Source: Polyangium fumosum (GTDB lineage Bacteria > Myxococcota_A > Polyangia > Polyangiales > Polyangiaceae). Taken from it: DNA of 46,087 bases. The notes under the pieces are model-generated. The model did no database searches. It was not told the origin of the DNA and worked only from the letters and a program-made list of their open reading frames with translations. Shown in pieces: positions 8,286-16,568 of this stretch. A program made the position numbers and the translations under genes. Location of the stretch: assembly GCF_005144585.1 (NCBI RefSeq), contig NZ_SSMQ01000089.1, forward strand, positions 1 through 46,087, in the 5' to 3' direction. Every line of letters begins with the position of its first letter. Position 1 is the first letter of the stretch.

Positions 8286-9554
8286 TCACCTCGACGAATT
8301 GACGCCTTGTTCGAATGCGATCATTTCGACCCCCGAGACGGACAGCTTGATCTCTTTGAATCCGCTCACGTCCACGAGGTCCTTCATCGCGTGGCTCAGG
8401 TAGATGTGCCCTGGAGTGCCCTTGTCCTGGGCCATCTTCGAGGCGATGTTCACCGGCTGGCCTGCGATATCCCTGCCACCCGTCGCCAGGTCGAAGATCA
8501 TGAGGGTGCCCGCATCGATGCCGATGCGGCAAGAGACGTCCTGCCTCGTCAGATCCGCGCCGAATTCTCGCGCAAAGGCAAGGGCGGCGGTGCCGGTATC
8601 GAAGACGTAGATGCCCAGCGGCCCGACCACCTTGATCTCGGTGCCATTGTGCTGCGAGAGGTGCCGCATGCCCACGTCCTTCATGAAGGCGGAGAGGGCC
8701 ATGTTGCCGAGGAGATCGACCTCGTAAGACTCGTCGGGCTTGCTTTCCCGCTCGATGAGCACGACGACCTTGCTTTGCGTGTACCTCTGCAGTATCCGTG
8801 CGCCGAACGCGGCGTCGTGGAGCGCGGCGTCGTAGGTGATGAGCTCGCCGTAGAATTGCTCCGAGTAGGGGATCGGATATCTCTCCTTCGTGGGTACGAC
8901 GCCGGAGAGGCGCGGCCCGTCCACGATACGGTACAGGCTGCCAACCACCATCGGCTCGTCCTCCCGCTTGACGGCGGTGAACGCGTGCGTCGGCGGTAGG
9001 AGGTCGAGAAAGGCCTGGGTGATGACGATTTCCCCGCCTGCGGTGTCATTTTCGGCGATCTCTTCAATGGCGTCCGCCTCGGTGCCGTACAGGCCGCCGC
9101 TGATCGAATAGAATTCGCCGTAATGTGCGCCGAGGCCGATCTTGATCTGGCACCTCTCGTTGATCTCGTCCTGTATCGTCAGCAGCGCCGAGAGCAGGGT
9201 CTCCGCCGAGACGGCGGGAGGGTAGAACATTTGGGTGTTGTCCGCGGCCCAGATGCCGACCCCCTGCCCGCCGATCGCCGCACCGTAGCCATATACGATT
9301 TCCTTCGGCTGGCTGAGGATCGCCAGAATCTCGATGAGGCTTTTTTGCCCCGAGAGCTTGGTCAGACCAGACGAGTCGGAGGAGACGCTGTAACCTCTGA
9401 CCTTGAAAGGCTCGAGCAGATTCTGGGCATCCTGTGGTCCCTGTTCACTGCTCAACCATCGCTCGACGAGCTTCACCGGCAAAGTGCCGGTGATGTCCTG
9501 CGCGACGTCGAAGAGGCTAGGCGAGTACTGCTCCCTTGTGGCTTTGAACCCCAT
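8286..9554 (-). CDS. Tandem nucleotidyl-cyclase-like protein (class III fold, divergent)
   Basis: A 422-residue protein without signal peptide or membrane segment. Two class III cyclase-like halves can be seen. The first has SSDSSGLTKLS (Asp60), like the FSDIxGFT metal-binding motif. The second has CRIGIDAG, DIAGQPVNIASKM (about 363-374) and KVVGPLGIYVF. Several catalytic positions are altered: the second metal Asp of the usual GDxxMA motif is Gly or Pro (GGQGVGIW, GPLGIYVF), and the Arg of VNxAxR is Lys. Activity as a true adenylyl cyclase is therefore doubtful, and a nucleotide-sensing or pseudoenzyme role is possible. AGGG precedes the ATG. It is the first gene of the leftward PKS/NRPS operon, and its stop touches the PKS start region (GTGA at 8289-8286), so co-expression is likely. 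Confidence 0.75.
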   Translation of the reverse strand: MGFKATREQYSPSLFDVAQDITGTLPVKLVERWLSSEQGPQDAQNLLEPFKVRGYSVSSDSSGLTKLSGQKSLIEILAILSQPKEIVYGYGAAIGGQGVGIWAADNTQMFYPPAVSAETLLSALLTIQDEINERCQIKIGLGAHYGEFYSISGGLYGTEADAIEEIAENDTAGGEIVITQAFLDLLPPTHAFTAVKREDEPMVVGSLYRIVDGPRLSGVVPTKERYPIPYSEQFYGELITYDAALHDAAFGARILQRYTQSKVVVLIERESKPDESYEVDLLGNMALSAFMKDVGMRHLSQHNGTEIKVVGPLGIYVFDTGTAALAFAREFGADLTRQDVSCRIGIDAGTLMIFDLATGGRDIAGQPVNIASKMAQDKGTPGHIYLSHAMKDLVDVSGFKEIKLSVSGVEMIAFEQGVNSSR

Positions 9555-9989
9555 GTTTTACCCTACACTTTGCTGCCCAACTGCTACTGGCCGCGGACTC
9601 ACAGGTCAACACAAAACGGCCCGTCCTGGGCGAACATTTTGTGAAGTTGAAACCAGACACAACCAACACGGGTCCGCGCGATGAGGTGGATGACACTGCC
9701 GCGAGCCAATACGACCGCGTTTCCTAGTCCTCCGGTCACTTGGCCGATTTTCTCCAGGACCCGTGGCGTGTTGCCAGCATCAGTTGCGTACTGGAGGCAT
9801 CAGAAAAAGAGTCGCCGTGGGCCCGTTTGGGCTGGATTCCATGGATTGTGCTGCTCCTGCGACGGCGACCAGCAACATCTATGCCAGAAAACCAACGCGC
9901 TGCGTAGACCTCACCTTGGTGCGCAGTTCGATGGTGTTCACAGGACTTTCGGGCTTCCTTACGCGACTCGTCTGAGGTCGTCAGGCGCC
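9555..9989. other. Intergenic region upstream of the cyclase-PKS operon
   Basis: No convincing coding sequence. The stretch nearest 9600-9670 is AT-richer than its surroundings and probably contains the promoter of the leftward cyclase-PKS-NRPS operon, but I cannot point to clear -35/-10 boxes. Confidence 0.4.
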
Positions 9990-10214
9990 GGAGCATCAAT
10001 GCGATCATTGCGTGGACGGCGAGGAGCATCCTCATGATGTCGCCAAGCAGATGACGCTTCCGCCCGTTCACCTTTTCCCCGCGTTGAAGCCCGTTGGTTT
10101 TTTGACGCTTTGGCTATCGCCGATGGCCGCGGTCGGCTCTGGCTCACGGCCGGCTTTCACGCGGAGCATGCGGCGGAGCCGGTCGTGGATACGTTCGTCC
10201 ACCGCCGGCACCAT
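9990..10214 (-). pseudogene. Remnant of an IS5-family transposase (frameshifted)
   Basis: Read leftward from 10214, one frame gives a 48-residue segment containing AGREPEPTAAIGDSQSVK and GFNAGK, ending in TGA at 10068. In the -1 frame the sequence continues from 10071 as VNGRKRHLLGD and then LLAVHA. Together these match the IS5-family core, in which the Asp of DSQSVK is catalytic and is followed by DAGKKVxGRKRHLLVDT. The frame change falls in a GGGGAAAAGG run. Nothing recognisable follows (the later DDE residues are missing), and I found no terminal repeats. It is a decayed element. Some IS5 subgroups use programmed frameshifting, so the frame change alone does not prove decay, but the missing 3' half does. 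Confidence 0.65.
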
Positions 10215-10330
10215 TGATAGATAGAAAGCGGTGGGAAATCATGCGGGAGTTGTCTCTACGAACAGCCGGTCCGCGTACAGTAACGAACGGCGTTCATGAT
10301 CTCCCGCGGGTGGAACTTCGGTTCCTGGAG

Positions 10331-10790
10331 ATTTAGGATCCAGATCGGAGGCGGAAGCAGCTCGGCGATGAGATCCCCTTCGGCATCAGCCAGATCGGAA
10401 GGATAACCCTGGCGGGAAGGTCGCTCGTCGATGCCCATGGACACCGGGTTTGGCACGACAGTCTGGTAGGGCCGAACTTCGTGATGAACATCCTCTGAGA
10501 GAGCTCTCCGGCAATCCACTTGGAGGCATGTCCCTGGCTGGCGAGCCTTCGCACCTCGGCCTCGCGCTCCGTCAGTGCTCCGCGGTATCGCAGGGACCGA
10601 ACATCAAGGACAATAAGGTAGCGCCGGCCGTGGGCATCGAACCGATCCATGACGGCCAGTCCACCCGCCGTGAGGCGCTACCATCGTGCAATGGTCTCGG
10701 AATCGTCCAGGGCCTGCTTCCAGGACCGATCCTTTTCGACGGCCATGGCTGCCGCTCGAAGCGGCTCGACGAGTGCGCGGCGCGCGGCCG
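10331..10790 (-). pseudogene. Decayed LuxR-type transcriptional regulator
   Basis: Leftward, one frame runs from about 10790: a segment ending ALDDSETIARW, a TAG stop at 10680-10678, then RLTAGGLAVMDRFDAHGRRY and ALTEREAEVRRLASQGHASK WIAGEL. The last part is the start of a LuxR HTH (LTxREAEVLxLxAxGxSNKxIAxxL), and the preceding FDxxGRRY context is common in myxobacterial LuxR-like regulators. The rest of the recognition helix is scrambled, consistent with a frameshift around 10500. The N-terminal part is absent and the remnant abuts the stop of the SPFH gene. The in-frame amber codon and broken helix make a working regulator unlikely. Confidence 0.55.
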
Positions 10791-10805
10791 TACCCTCTAC
10801 TCTCG

Positions 10806-11888
10806 TTACTGTCCGCTCCCCTGTGTCCCTTGTTCGCTCGCAGTCGACGCAGGAGTCGCTTGAGACGCGGATGTAGCGGTTTCCTGATTCTTTTTCCCAT
10901 CTGCGGAGCTGGAAACCTCGCCCGGCGCTGCTGCCAGAGCGCCCGTGGCTCCATCGACGTTCAACAGCATCTGCGCTCCCGGCCCCCCGCCTAGCACGAC
11001 CACCTTCGTGTTCTGCGATCTCGCGAGCTCCAACTGCGACTTCGCGAGCTCCAGCGACGCCTCGATCGTACGCCACTTGAGCATGTCCGGAGAAACTTTA
11101 CTCGCGATGAGGTTGTAGTCGCGGATCCCAGCCGCCTCCGTTCGCCTCCGCTCGGCCTCCTTCTCTTCCTTCTCCAGCCGGAAGCGATACTCGAGCATGA
11201 GCTGCTCTTGCTTGTACTTGTCGGCGATCGCGCTCTGAACGATCTCGGGCAGCTCGATATCAATGAGCTTGAGCTCGTAGAGCTGCACGTAGGGACGCGC
11301 ATTGCCGCTTTCATCGAGGCGCCCGAGCGCCGATACCTTGCCGACCTCCTGCAGGAGGTCACGCACGCTCGTGTAGATCTCGTGCGCCGTCCGGTTGCCG
11401 AAGGTGCGCCGGACGTGGGACTCGACCTCGGGCCGAATCAACCGCTCGAAGTAATCGACACCGATGTCCTGGTGTAGGTAACCGAGCATGTCCCTGTTCG
11501 GCTGGTATCGTACGGAGACCTCCAGCGGGAGGTTGAGCCCCTCCTCGCTGAGCACGTCGAATTTCAGCTTTTGCTGCTGCATCCGCGTCTCGTAGACGGT
11601 GAGCTCGTCCCAGGGCGGGACCACGTTGAGTCCCTCGCCCCAGATACGATCCGTCACCGTCCCACCGAGGAAAAAACGATACATGACGGCGCTGCTCCCC
11701 GCCGGCACGCGGATGAAGATCCGCGGCCAGAGGAAGCCAACCAAGAACAGGAGGACGACCAGCGTCGTATAGAGGGTGAATCGGGCCTTCCGGAGCCACT
11801 TCACGAGCCGCTCCCGGAAGGGTGGCTTCTTCACGTCGCCACTCGAAGATCCCTTTTGCATCTCTTCATCCGCTTCCGGCTTGCTCAT
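10806..11888 (-). CDS. SPFH/band-7 (prohibitin-like) membrane protein
   Basis: A 360-residue protein with a short charged cytoplasmic N-terminus, one membrane segment (about 36-56), then an SPFH/band-7 domain (IFIRVPAGSSAVMYRFF, later SVRYQPN and RPEVESHVRRTFGNRTAHEIY). A charged helical coiled-coil stretch follows (about 225-300, rich in Lys, Glu and Arg), then a low-complexity Ala/Ser/Thr/Gln tail. SPFH proteins oligomerise into membrane-associated cages or microdomains that organise partner proteins. It is the last gene of the NRPS operon, 23 bases after the second DUF697 gene. Its placement suggests a role in the envelope response to, or export of, the peptide; that role is inference. Confidence 0.85.
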   Translation of the reverse strand: MSKPEADEEMQKGSSSGDVKKPPFRERLVKWLRKARFTLYTTLVVLLFLVGFLWPRIFIRVPAGSSAVMYRFFLGGTVTDRIWGEGLNVVPPWDELTVYETRMQQQKLKFDVLSEEGLNLPLEVSVRYQPNRDMLGYLHQDIGVDYFERLIRPEVESHVRRTFGNRTAHEIYTSVRDLLQEVGKVSALGRLDESGNARPYVQLYELKLIDIELPEIVQSAIADKYKQEQLMLEYRFRLEKEEKEAERRRTEAAGIRDYNLIASKVSPDMLKWRTIEASLELAKSQLELARSQNTKVVVLGGGPGAQMLLNVDGATGALAAAPGEVSSSADGKKNQETATSASQATPASTASEQGTQGSGQ

Positions 11889-11911
11889 GGGCGGCTCTCA
11901 TCATGCGCTGG

Positions 11912-12628
11912 TCAGGACGGCTTGGTCGCCTTGGAGTCCTCTTTGGACTTCTGCACGTCCGCGACGTACTCCTTGGCGTTCTCGAATTCCTGCTTGAAGT
12001 GGCTGCGCACTTTGTGAGGATCAAAATCGAGCAGCGTGCCGCCTGTCTCGAAATGCATGACAAATACCTTTCCTAGCGCCCGGGTGAACGCGCCCGAGAT
12101 GACGGGGACCGTGACGATGCCGAACGCGGTGCCCACGAACGGAATGAGCTTCCCCAGGCTGGCACCGATCACAGCGCCGGCGCCGACGCCGAGGACTCCC
12201 GAGAGGAGCGAGCCGATGAGCTTCTTGGCGATGTCCTCCCGAAAACTCAGCTCATAAAGCTCCGAGAGTTCGGCGAGCATTTTCACCTGAACGCCCGTGA
12301 CCGCGATGATATCAGCGACAGGCACGGGAACGAGCCCGACGCCGAGCGCCCACAGCACGTTGCGCCGAATGATGGCATCCGCGCGGCCCACGCGTGAAAC
12401 GGGCTCAGGGGACTTCGGCGCGGTGCTGCTCGGGGACTTTCCCTCGGCCTTCGGCTCGACCTTGGCTTCGGCCTTCGGCTCGACCTTGGCTTCGGCCTTC
12501 GGCTCGACCTTGGCTTCGGCCTTCGGCTCGACCTCGGATGTGCTCGTCGCCTCCTCGGTCACCTCGATTTTCGGCGCGTCCGTCTTCTTCTCTGTCGACT
12601 GTTTAGATTGCGTGGTTTCGTTCGCCAT
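11912..12628 (-). CDS. DUF697 (YcjF-like) membrane protein with Lys/Glu/Ala-rich repeat
   Basis: A 238-residue protein. Residues 1-80 are acidic and disordered, with about four copies of the octapeptide VEPKAEAK encoded by a 24-bp tandem repeat. The domain that follows (about 80-200) has the DUF697 pattern: RADAIIRRNVLWALGVGLVP, then VADIIAVTGVQVKML and ELYEL, followed by Gly-rich hydrophobic stretches (GVLGVGAGAVIGASLG) that probably insert into the membrane. The end has HFETGGTLLDFDP and a charged helix. DUF697 occurs in YcjF and Era-like GTPase fusions, where the molecular role is poorly known. It is a clear paralogue of the protein at 35654-36220 in the same operon, which shares VFxMHFETGGT near the C-terminus. 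Confidence 0.82.
   Translation of the reverse strand: MANETTQSKQSTEKKTDAPKIEVTEEATSTSEVEPKAEAKVEPKAEAKVEPKAEAKVEPKAEGKSPSSTAPKSPEPVSRVGRADAIIRRNVLWALGVGLVPVPVADIIAVTGVQVKMLAELSELYELSFREDIAKKLIGSLLSGVLGVGAGAVIGASLGKLIPFVGTAFGIVTVPVISGAFTRALGKVFVMHFETGGTLLDFDPHKVRSHFKQEFENAKEYVADVQKSKEDSKATKPS
12444..12537. repeat. 24-bp tandem repeat, about 3.9 units, inside the DUF697 gene
   Basis: Units start at 12444, 12468, 12492 and 12516 (the last one partial). On the coding strand each encodes VEPKAEAK in a shifted register. The units are nearly identical in DNA, so copy number may vary between strains. Confidence 0.9.
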
Positions 12629-12667
12629 GATTCCTCTCCGGTTGCAGGTCGAGAAAATGAGCAGGTA

Positions 12668-14221
12668 TCAGTGTCTCCCCGTCGCGTCCCGCCAAGCGCG
12701 CGTGAGTTCTGCTACAAACTTACCGTCCAGGCGCGGTGCCTCTACGAACGTCGTGTCGAGCTCCACGCCATAACGTCGAAATTTGAGAAATGGATTCTCG
12801 GTGTCCTCGATGTTCCGGAGCTTCAATTCGGTGTTCACCGGTCGGAACCCCCGTTTGACGGCCAGCTTCTGCATCTCCATGCTGCGAAGGAAGCCGATCC
12901 ACTTCTCGGCAGCCGTGCGTTGCTCGGCGGTGATCTGGCCGTCGTCGAAGATGACGACAGGATGCTCGTTCACGATCGTCGGCTGCGGATACACGACGCG
13001 CACTTCCGTCATGACGTCGGCATGCATGTCGATCTGCTGGAAGACACCGAAAATGAGATGCTCCTGCGTCACCACGGCGTCATATCGGCTCGCACCGAGG
13101 CTGAACATGGCATCGGTCAAAACATCCGCCGACGCTGTGGGCGGCGGTGCTCCTGCCTCGCATCGCTCGAGCCAGCGCTGGAAAGGTTCACGTCGCTCCT
13201 GAAACGAGCGCGCGAAGTCCGCCTCGGCGAGATCACCTCGCACGATCCCCCCCTCTTTCGCGGGTTGCTCGAACGCCTCCTTGATGCGCTCTTGGAGCGC
13301 GGCCGGCCTGTCGCTCGGCGGCAATGCGTACTCGTACGCCATCAGGTACAGCGCTTCGAGCCCCTCCGCCGAGCGCGTCGGCGATGGGTGCGTGATTTTC
13401 ACCTGTCCCCACCGCTTGATTTCGTCGACCGTCGGAAACGGCGCGATATAGGCGCGCTTGGTCCTCTTGTCGACCCGCCGAGCCGCCGGCGCCGGTGGTT
13501 GCGGGAGCGCGGCCGGGACGACCGAGTCGTACCAATCGCTCCACGTCCCCGGCACCTTGTGTTCGAGGGCCATCTCATCGAGATTCTGCGGATCCCTCGG
13601 CACCCCCGGGCACAACGAGTTCACCCACTGCCCTTCACCATTCTTGTTTTTCTCGAAGATCGCTCCGAGGACCTCGAGCCGGTCTTCCCATATCAAGACC
13701 ATGAGCGGGGATCGGACGAGCGAGACCTGCTTCGTGATGTCGAATGGCGATCGATCATGATCCTCCCTCCAGCGAGCATCGAAATAGCGGAGGACGAGAT
13801 CATCCGCGGGGGACCAGATCGTCGGCTTCACTTCGCCTTTCAGGATGGCGTCGGCTCCCTCGACACTGCTCGCCGAAGTCGCTTTGATCTGGATCGTCGG
13901 ACATATTTTCGCAAACCGAGTTGCTGCCTCGTCGATCCACGCCCGCTTGTCGCCGCTGTACAGCATCTCGACAATGATGGTGTGGCCGTCCTGCGGCGCC
14001 GGCCCGCACGTCTCGCTCGAGACGCCGTTCGTGACGTTCACGTCCGCGAGCCGTGATGGCTTTGGAAGGTCGATCACGAACCTGCCACCTCGCGCGAAAA
14101 ACGCAGCAAAAAGAGCGAGCAGCCCCGAGGAGATGACAATGTCGCGAATGGTGAGCCCGAGCGTCGTTTTTCTCGAGCGATGTTCGTCGTGTTTCCGAAT
14201 CGGGGCCACGAGATCCTCCAT
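12668..14221 (-). CDS. Membrane-anchored extracellular solute-binding protein (PBP type 2 like)
   Basis: A 517-residue protein with a positively charged N-terminus, one membrane segment (about residues 25-45, GLLALFAAFFARGG), then a large exported domain. HTIIVEMLYSGDKRAWIDEA and the following EGADAILKGEVKPTIWSP resemble SBP_bac_11-type solute-binding proteins, including those that occur fused to vWA domains; no vWA domain is present here. The C-terminal part (ITAEQRTAAEKWIGFLRS) also fits that fold. The ATG at 14221 shares its A with the last base of the TGA stop of the preceding gene (TGATG). No dedicated permease is next to it, so a scaffold or sensor role is as likely as import. The exact ligand cannot be read from the sequence. 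Confidence 0.72.
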   Translation of the reverse strand: MEDLVAPIRKHDEHRSRKTTLGLTIRDIVISSGLLALFAAFFARGGRFVIDLPKPSRLADVNVTNGVSSETCGPAPQDGHTIIVEMLYSGDKRAWIDEAATRFAKICPTIQIKATSASSVEGADAILKGEVKPTIWSPADDLVLRYFDARWREDHDRSPFDITKQVSLVRSPLMVLIWEDRLEVLGAIFEKNKNGEGQWVNSLCPGVPRDPQNLDEMALEHKVPGTWSDWYDSVVPAALPQPPAPAARRVDKRTKRAYIAPFPTVDEIKRWGQVKITHPSPTRSAEGLEALYLMAYEYALPPSDRPAALQERIKEAFEQPAKEGGIVRGDLAEADFARSFQERREPFQRWLERCEAGAPPPTASADVLTDAMFSLGASRYDAVVTQEHLIFGVFQQIDMHADVMTEVRVVYPQPTIVNEHPVVIFDDGQITAEQRTAAEKWIGFLRSMEMQKLAVKRGFRPVNTELKLRNIEDTENPFLKFRRYGVELDTTFVEAPRLDGKFVAELTRAWRDATGRH

Positions 14222-14946
14222 CAATCGACGTATCCATCCGGTCGAAACGCTGCATCCACGACCTCCTCCCAAAGCGTCGGCAATTTTGGGATATCGGCGG
14301 CTGCGACGCGTGCCATGAGCTCGTCGCGGGAGGAGACGTCGAACTTCCGGACATAGGCGAGCAGGCATTCCGGACGCGAGAACAAGAACATCAGATCGGT
14401 GAGCTGCATCGAGCGAATCACCAGCATCGGGTGCGGCGCCTCGAGGGGGCGGTAGTCAGGGTTGTGCAAGCCGGGCTCGAGGCAGCCGGGGTAGAATTGG
14501 CCAATCATCAAGCCCTGCGCGGTGATCTCGGGCTTCAGCGCCTGGTGCACGGGGTCGATCAGCATGGGCCCGCCGTCGTTGGGCAGGTCCGGAAACAGGG
14601 TCAGGATGGCGCGGAACTCGCGGCCGACCTCGGTGGCGGGCGGCAGCGTCGGAAAGCGCGCCGCAAGCGCGCGCATCACCGGCTCCACGGCGGCGCGGTG
14701 GAGCTCGCCCTGGTACACGTGAAAGCGAATGGCCCGAAAGCGGGCCAGGGCAGGCCCGACGAAGGGGCAGACGTGGCCCTTGCGACCGAGCTGCGGATTC
14801 GGCTTGGCGATGTAGGTCTGGAGCCAGGTCAGCACCTCGAGCAGCTGCGCGCGGGCATGTGCAGGCAGATCGACGCTCTGCTCGACGAGCTGGTTGGCGC
14901 TGAGCAATTCAGGCTCACTGGCCATTTCATCGATTCTCGGGTTCAT
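14221..14946 (-). CDS. Conserved protein of unknown function
   Basis: A 241-residue soluble protein without signal peptide or membrane segment. Visible features are a GHVCPFVGPAL motif (around residues 57-67), an FHVYQGE segment, HPMLVIRSMQLTDLMFLFSR, and an acidic C-terminus. I cannot assign it to a named enzyme family with certainty; it may belong to a DUF6875-type family. It overlaps the upstream exporter gene by ATGA and the downstream solute-binding gene by one base, so it is translated as part of the NRPS operon. The CPF and HP motifs could suggest a metal- or thiol-dependent enzyme, but this is a guess. Confidence 0.6.
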   Translation of the reverse strand: MNPRIDEMASEPELLSANQLVEQSVDLPAHARAQLLEVLTWLQTYIAKPNPQLGRKGHVCPFVGPALARFRAIRFHVYQGELHRAAVEPVMRALAARFPTLPPATEVGREFRAILTLFPDLPNDGGPMLIDPVHQALKPEITAQGLMIGQFYPGCLEPGLHNPDYRPLEAPHPMLVIRSMQLTDLMFLFSRPECLLAYVRKFDVSSRDELMARVAAADIPKLPTLWEEVVDAAFRPDGYVD

Positions 14947-16568
14947 GCGCGTTCCACAGACCGAATTCGGCCATACTCCATGGTGATCACACGATCCGCA
15001 CAGTGGAAAAATCGGTCGTCGTGGGTAACTGCAATGACCGTCTTCCCTCGCTGCTTCAGCGCCGGCAAAAGCTCTTCATAGAAATACGTGCGGAACTCGG
15101 GGTCCTGATCAGCGGCCCATTCGTCGAACACACAGATGGGCCGATTCTCGAGGAGCGTCACGATCATGGCCAGGCGCTTGCGCTGTCCGGTGGAGAGATT
15201 GCGGTTCGTGAAGCCCTTGTTCTCGAACGACGTCTTCTGCTGCAGATCCATCTGCGCGAGCAGCCGATGCACGGCCGCTGGGTCGACGTCGAGCAGCCCA
15301 TAGAGCTTGGCGAACAGGTGGAAGTCCGAGTAGATGGCCGAGATCTTCTCCCGATACGCGGCGACATTGCTGGAATCGACGCGTATCCCGCCGACCATAA
15401 GCTCACCGCCCGTCGGCGGATACAGCCCCGTGAGCACCTTGAGGGCCGTCGACTTGCCGCTCCCGTTTCCGCCGACGATGAACACGATCTCGCCTTCCGC
15501 GATGTCGACGTCGAGGGGGCCGATGCGAAACGCGCCGTCGCCGTCCTCGGAAACGTATTCGAATTCGATACCGCGCCCCGCGATGGCGCCGAATCCACCT
15601 CGCCATGCGTCCTCGGCGTCCAGCGCGATTTGTGTCTCCAGGATGGCCTTGTCGAGCTTTTCCTCCAGCGTCCGCGCCCTGTCCAGCGCCACATTCGAGC
15701 GAATATATGCCGGCGCCCCCGTGATCAGCACGGTCATCGGTCCCCAGAGGAACAGGATGGCCGCGACGATCCCGACCAGCACAGAGGAGTCCACGTCAAT
15801 GTGCTGTGGGATGACGAGAACGATGACGCCGAGCAGCGCATAGAGGTTACAACTCGCGAAGATGACATTGTCTCCATTCATCTCGCCCGACTTCAGGTTG
15901 AAGCCCTGCAACACCTCCGACGACCGCTCGATGTTGGTGCAGATGTCGCGGCCGCGCCGACGGCTGAGCTTGACCTCCTTGAAACCCTTCAGCAGGTCCG
16001 TGAGCTGATCGAAGAACACGACACGAGCGTCCCCGAGGCGCTGCAGATAGCGCTCGAGTTCCTTGGCCCTGTCTCGATACGTCGAATAACCGATGGCGAG
16101 CAGGAGTGTAATGGCGATGAAGGTTGGCAACGAGATCCAGGCGATGTACAGCACCGCGAACGCCAGGATGAGGGCCGCTTGCAAAAATGCTGCTATCAGC
16201 GGCCCATAGTTGGACACGACGCTCAGGTTTTCCGTGATCCCGTCGTAAATCGCCGCGGTGCCGATGCGCTCGACCCCCTGGATGTCCGCCTTTTCGAGCT
16301 TGTCGACGATCCTGATCTTGATCTGGTGCAGCGCCGACTCCACGACCGTGGCCGTCCGGCAGTACATGTACTTGGCGCTGATGTAATGGCCGGCGACGAC
16401 GAGCGCGAAGAGGCTTGCCGCCAGCAGCCCCGAACGCTCCGGCGCGCTGGCGACCACATTCGCCCCGATGAGCACGAACATGCTCGTGGCGCCCGCCACG
16501 CACGCCGCCATGAGGATGCGACGGCGCTCGCCTCCCGCCTCCTGGGTGATGAGATCGACGATCGTCAA
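14943..16568 (-). CDS. Cyclic-peptide-type ABC exporter half-transporter 2 (SyrD/PvdE family)
   Basis: A 541-residue fusion of six membrane segments and one ATPase domain. Walker A is VGGNGSGKST (about residue 365), the signature is LSTGQ, Walker B is CVFDEWAADQDP and the switch His is in VTHDD; all are intact. FDEWAADQDPEFR is typical of the SyrD/PvdE/cyclic-peptide exporter family. The start is taken as TTG at 16568, overlapping the stop of the first exporter as TTGA. This aligns the beginning (xTIVDLITQEA) with that of the neighbour (MYVLDLLLEEA) and no closer ATG fits. It probably pairs with the adjacent half-transporter as a heterodimer to export the peptide made by the large NRPS. Confidence 0.88.
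   Translation of the reverse strand: MTIVDLITQEAGGERRRILMAACVAGATSMFVLIGANVVASAPERSGLLAASLFALVVAGHYISAKYMYCRTATVVESALHQIKIRIVDKLEKADIQGVERIGTAAIYDGITENLSVVSNYGPLIAAFLQAALILAFAVLYIAWISLPTFIAITLLLAIGYSTYRDRAKELERYLQRLGDARVVFFDQLTDLLKGFKEVKLSRRRGRDICTNIERSSEVLQGFNLKSGEMNGDNVIFASCNLYALLGVIVLVIPQHIDVDSSVLVGIVAAILFLWGPMTVLITGAPAYIRSNVALDRARTLEEKLDKAILETQIALDAEDAWRGGFGAIAGRGIEFEYVSEDGDGAFRIGPLDVDIAEGEIVFIVGGNGSGKSTALKVLTGLYPPTGGELMVGGIRVDSSNVAAYREKISAIYSDFHLFAKLYGLLDVDPAAVHRLLAQMDLQQKTSFENKGFTNRNLSTGQRKRLAMIVTLLENRPICVFDEWAADQDPEFRTYFYEELLPALKQRGKTVIAVTHDDRFFHCADRVITMEYGRIRSVERA

Noticed and set aside
8286-8532. Start of the loading PKS at 8532
   Set aside because: The extra 85 codons lie over the cyclase gene in another frame and are Arg/His-rich; the ATG at 8277 has a good ribosome site right before the KS.
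10060-10085. Programmed -1 frameshift signal in the IS5 remnant
   Set aside because: A classic slippery heptamer cannot be read in the right phase in GGGGAAAAGG, and the downstream transposase half is missing, so decay is simpler.
10752-10766. Hairpin GCCGCT-CGA-AGCGGC downstream of the SPFH gene as a terminator
   Set aside because: The stem is only 6 bp with no T-run on either side, and it lies within the decayed LuxR coding sequence, so it may be incidental.
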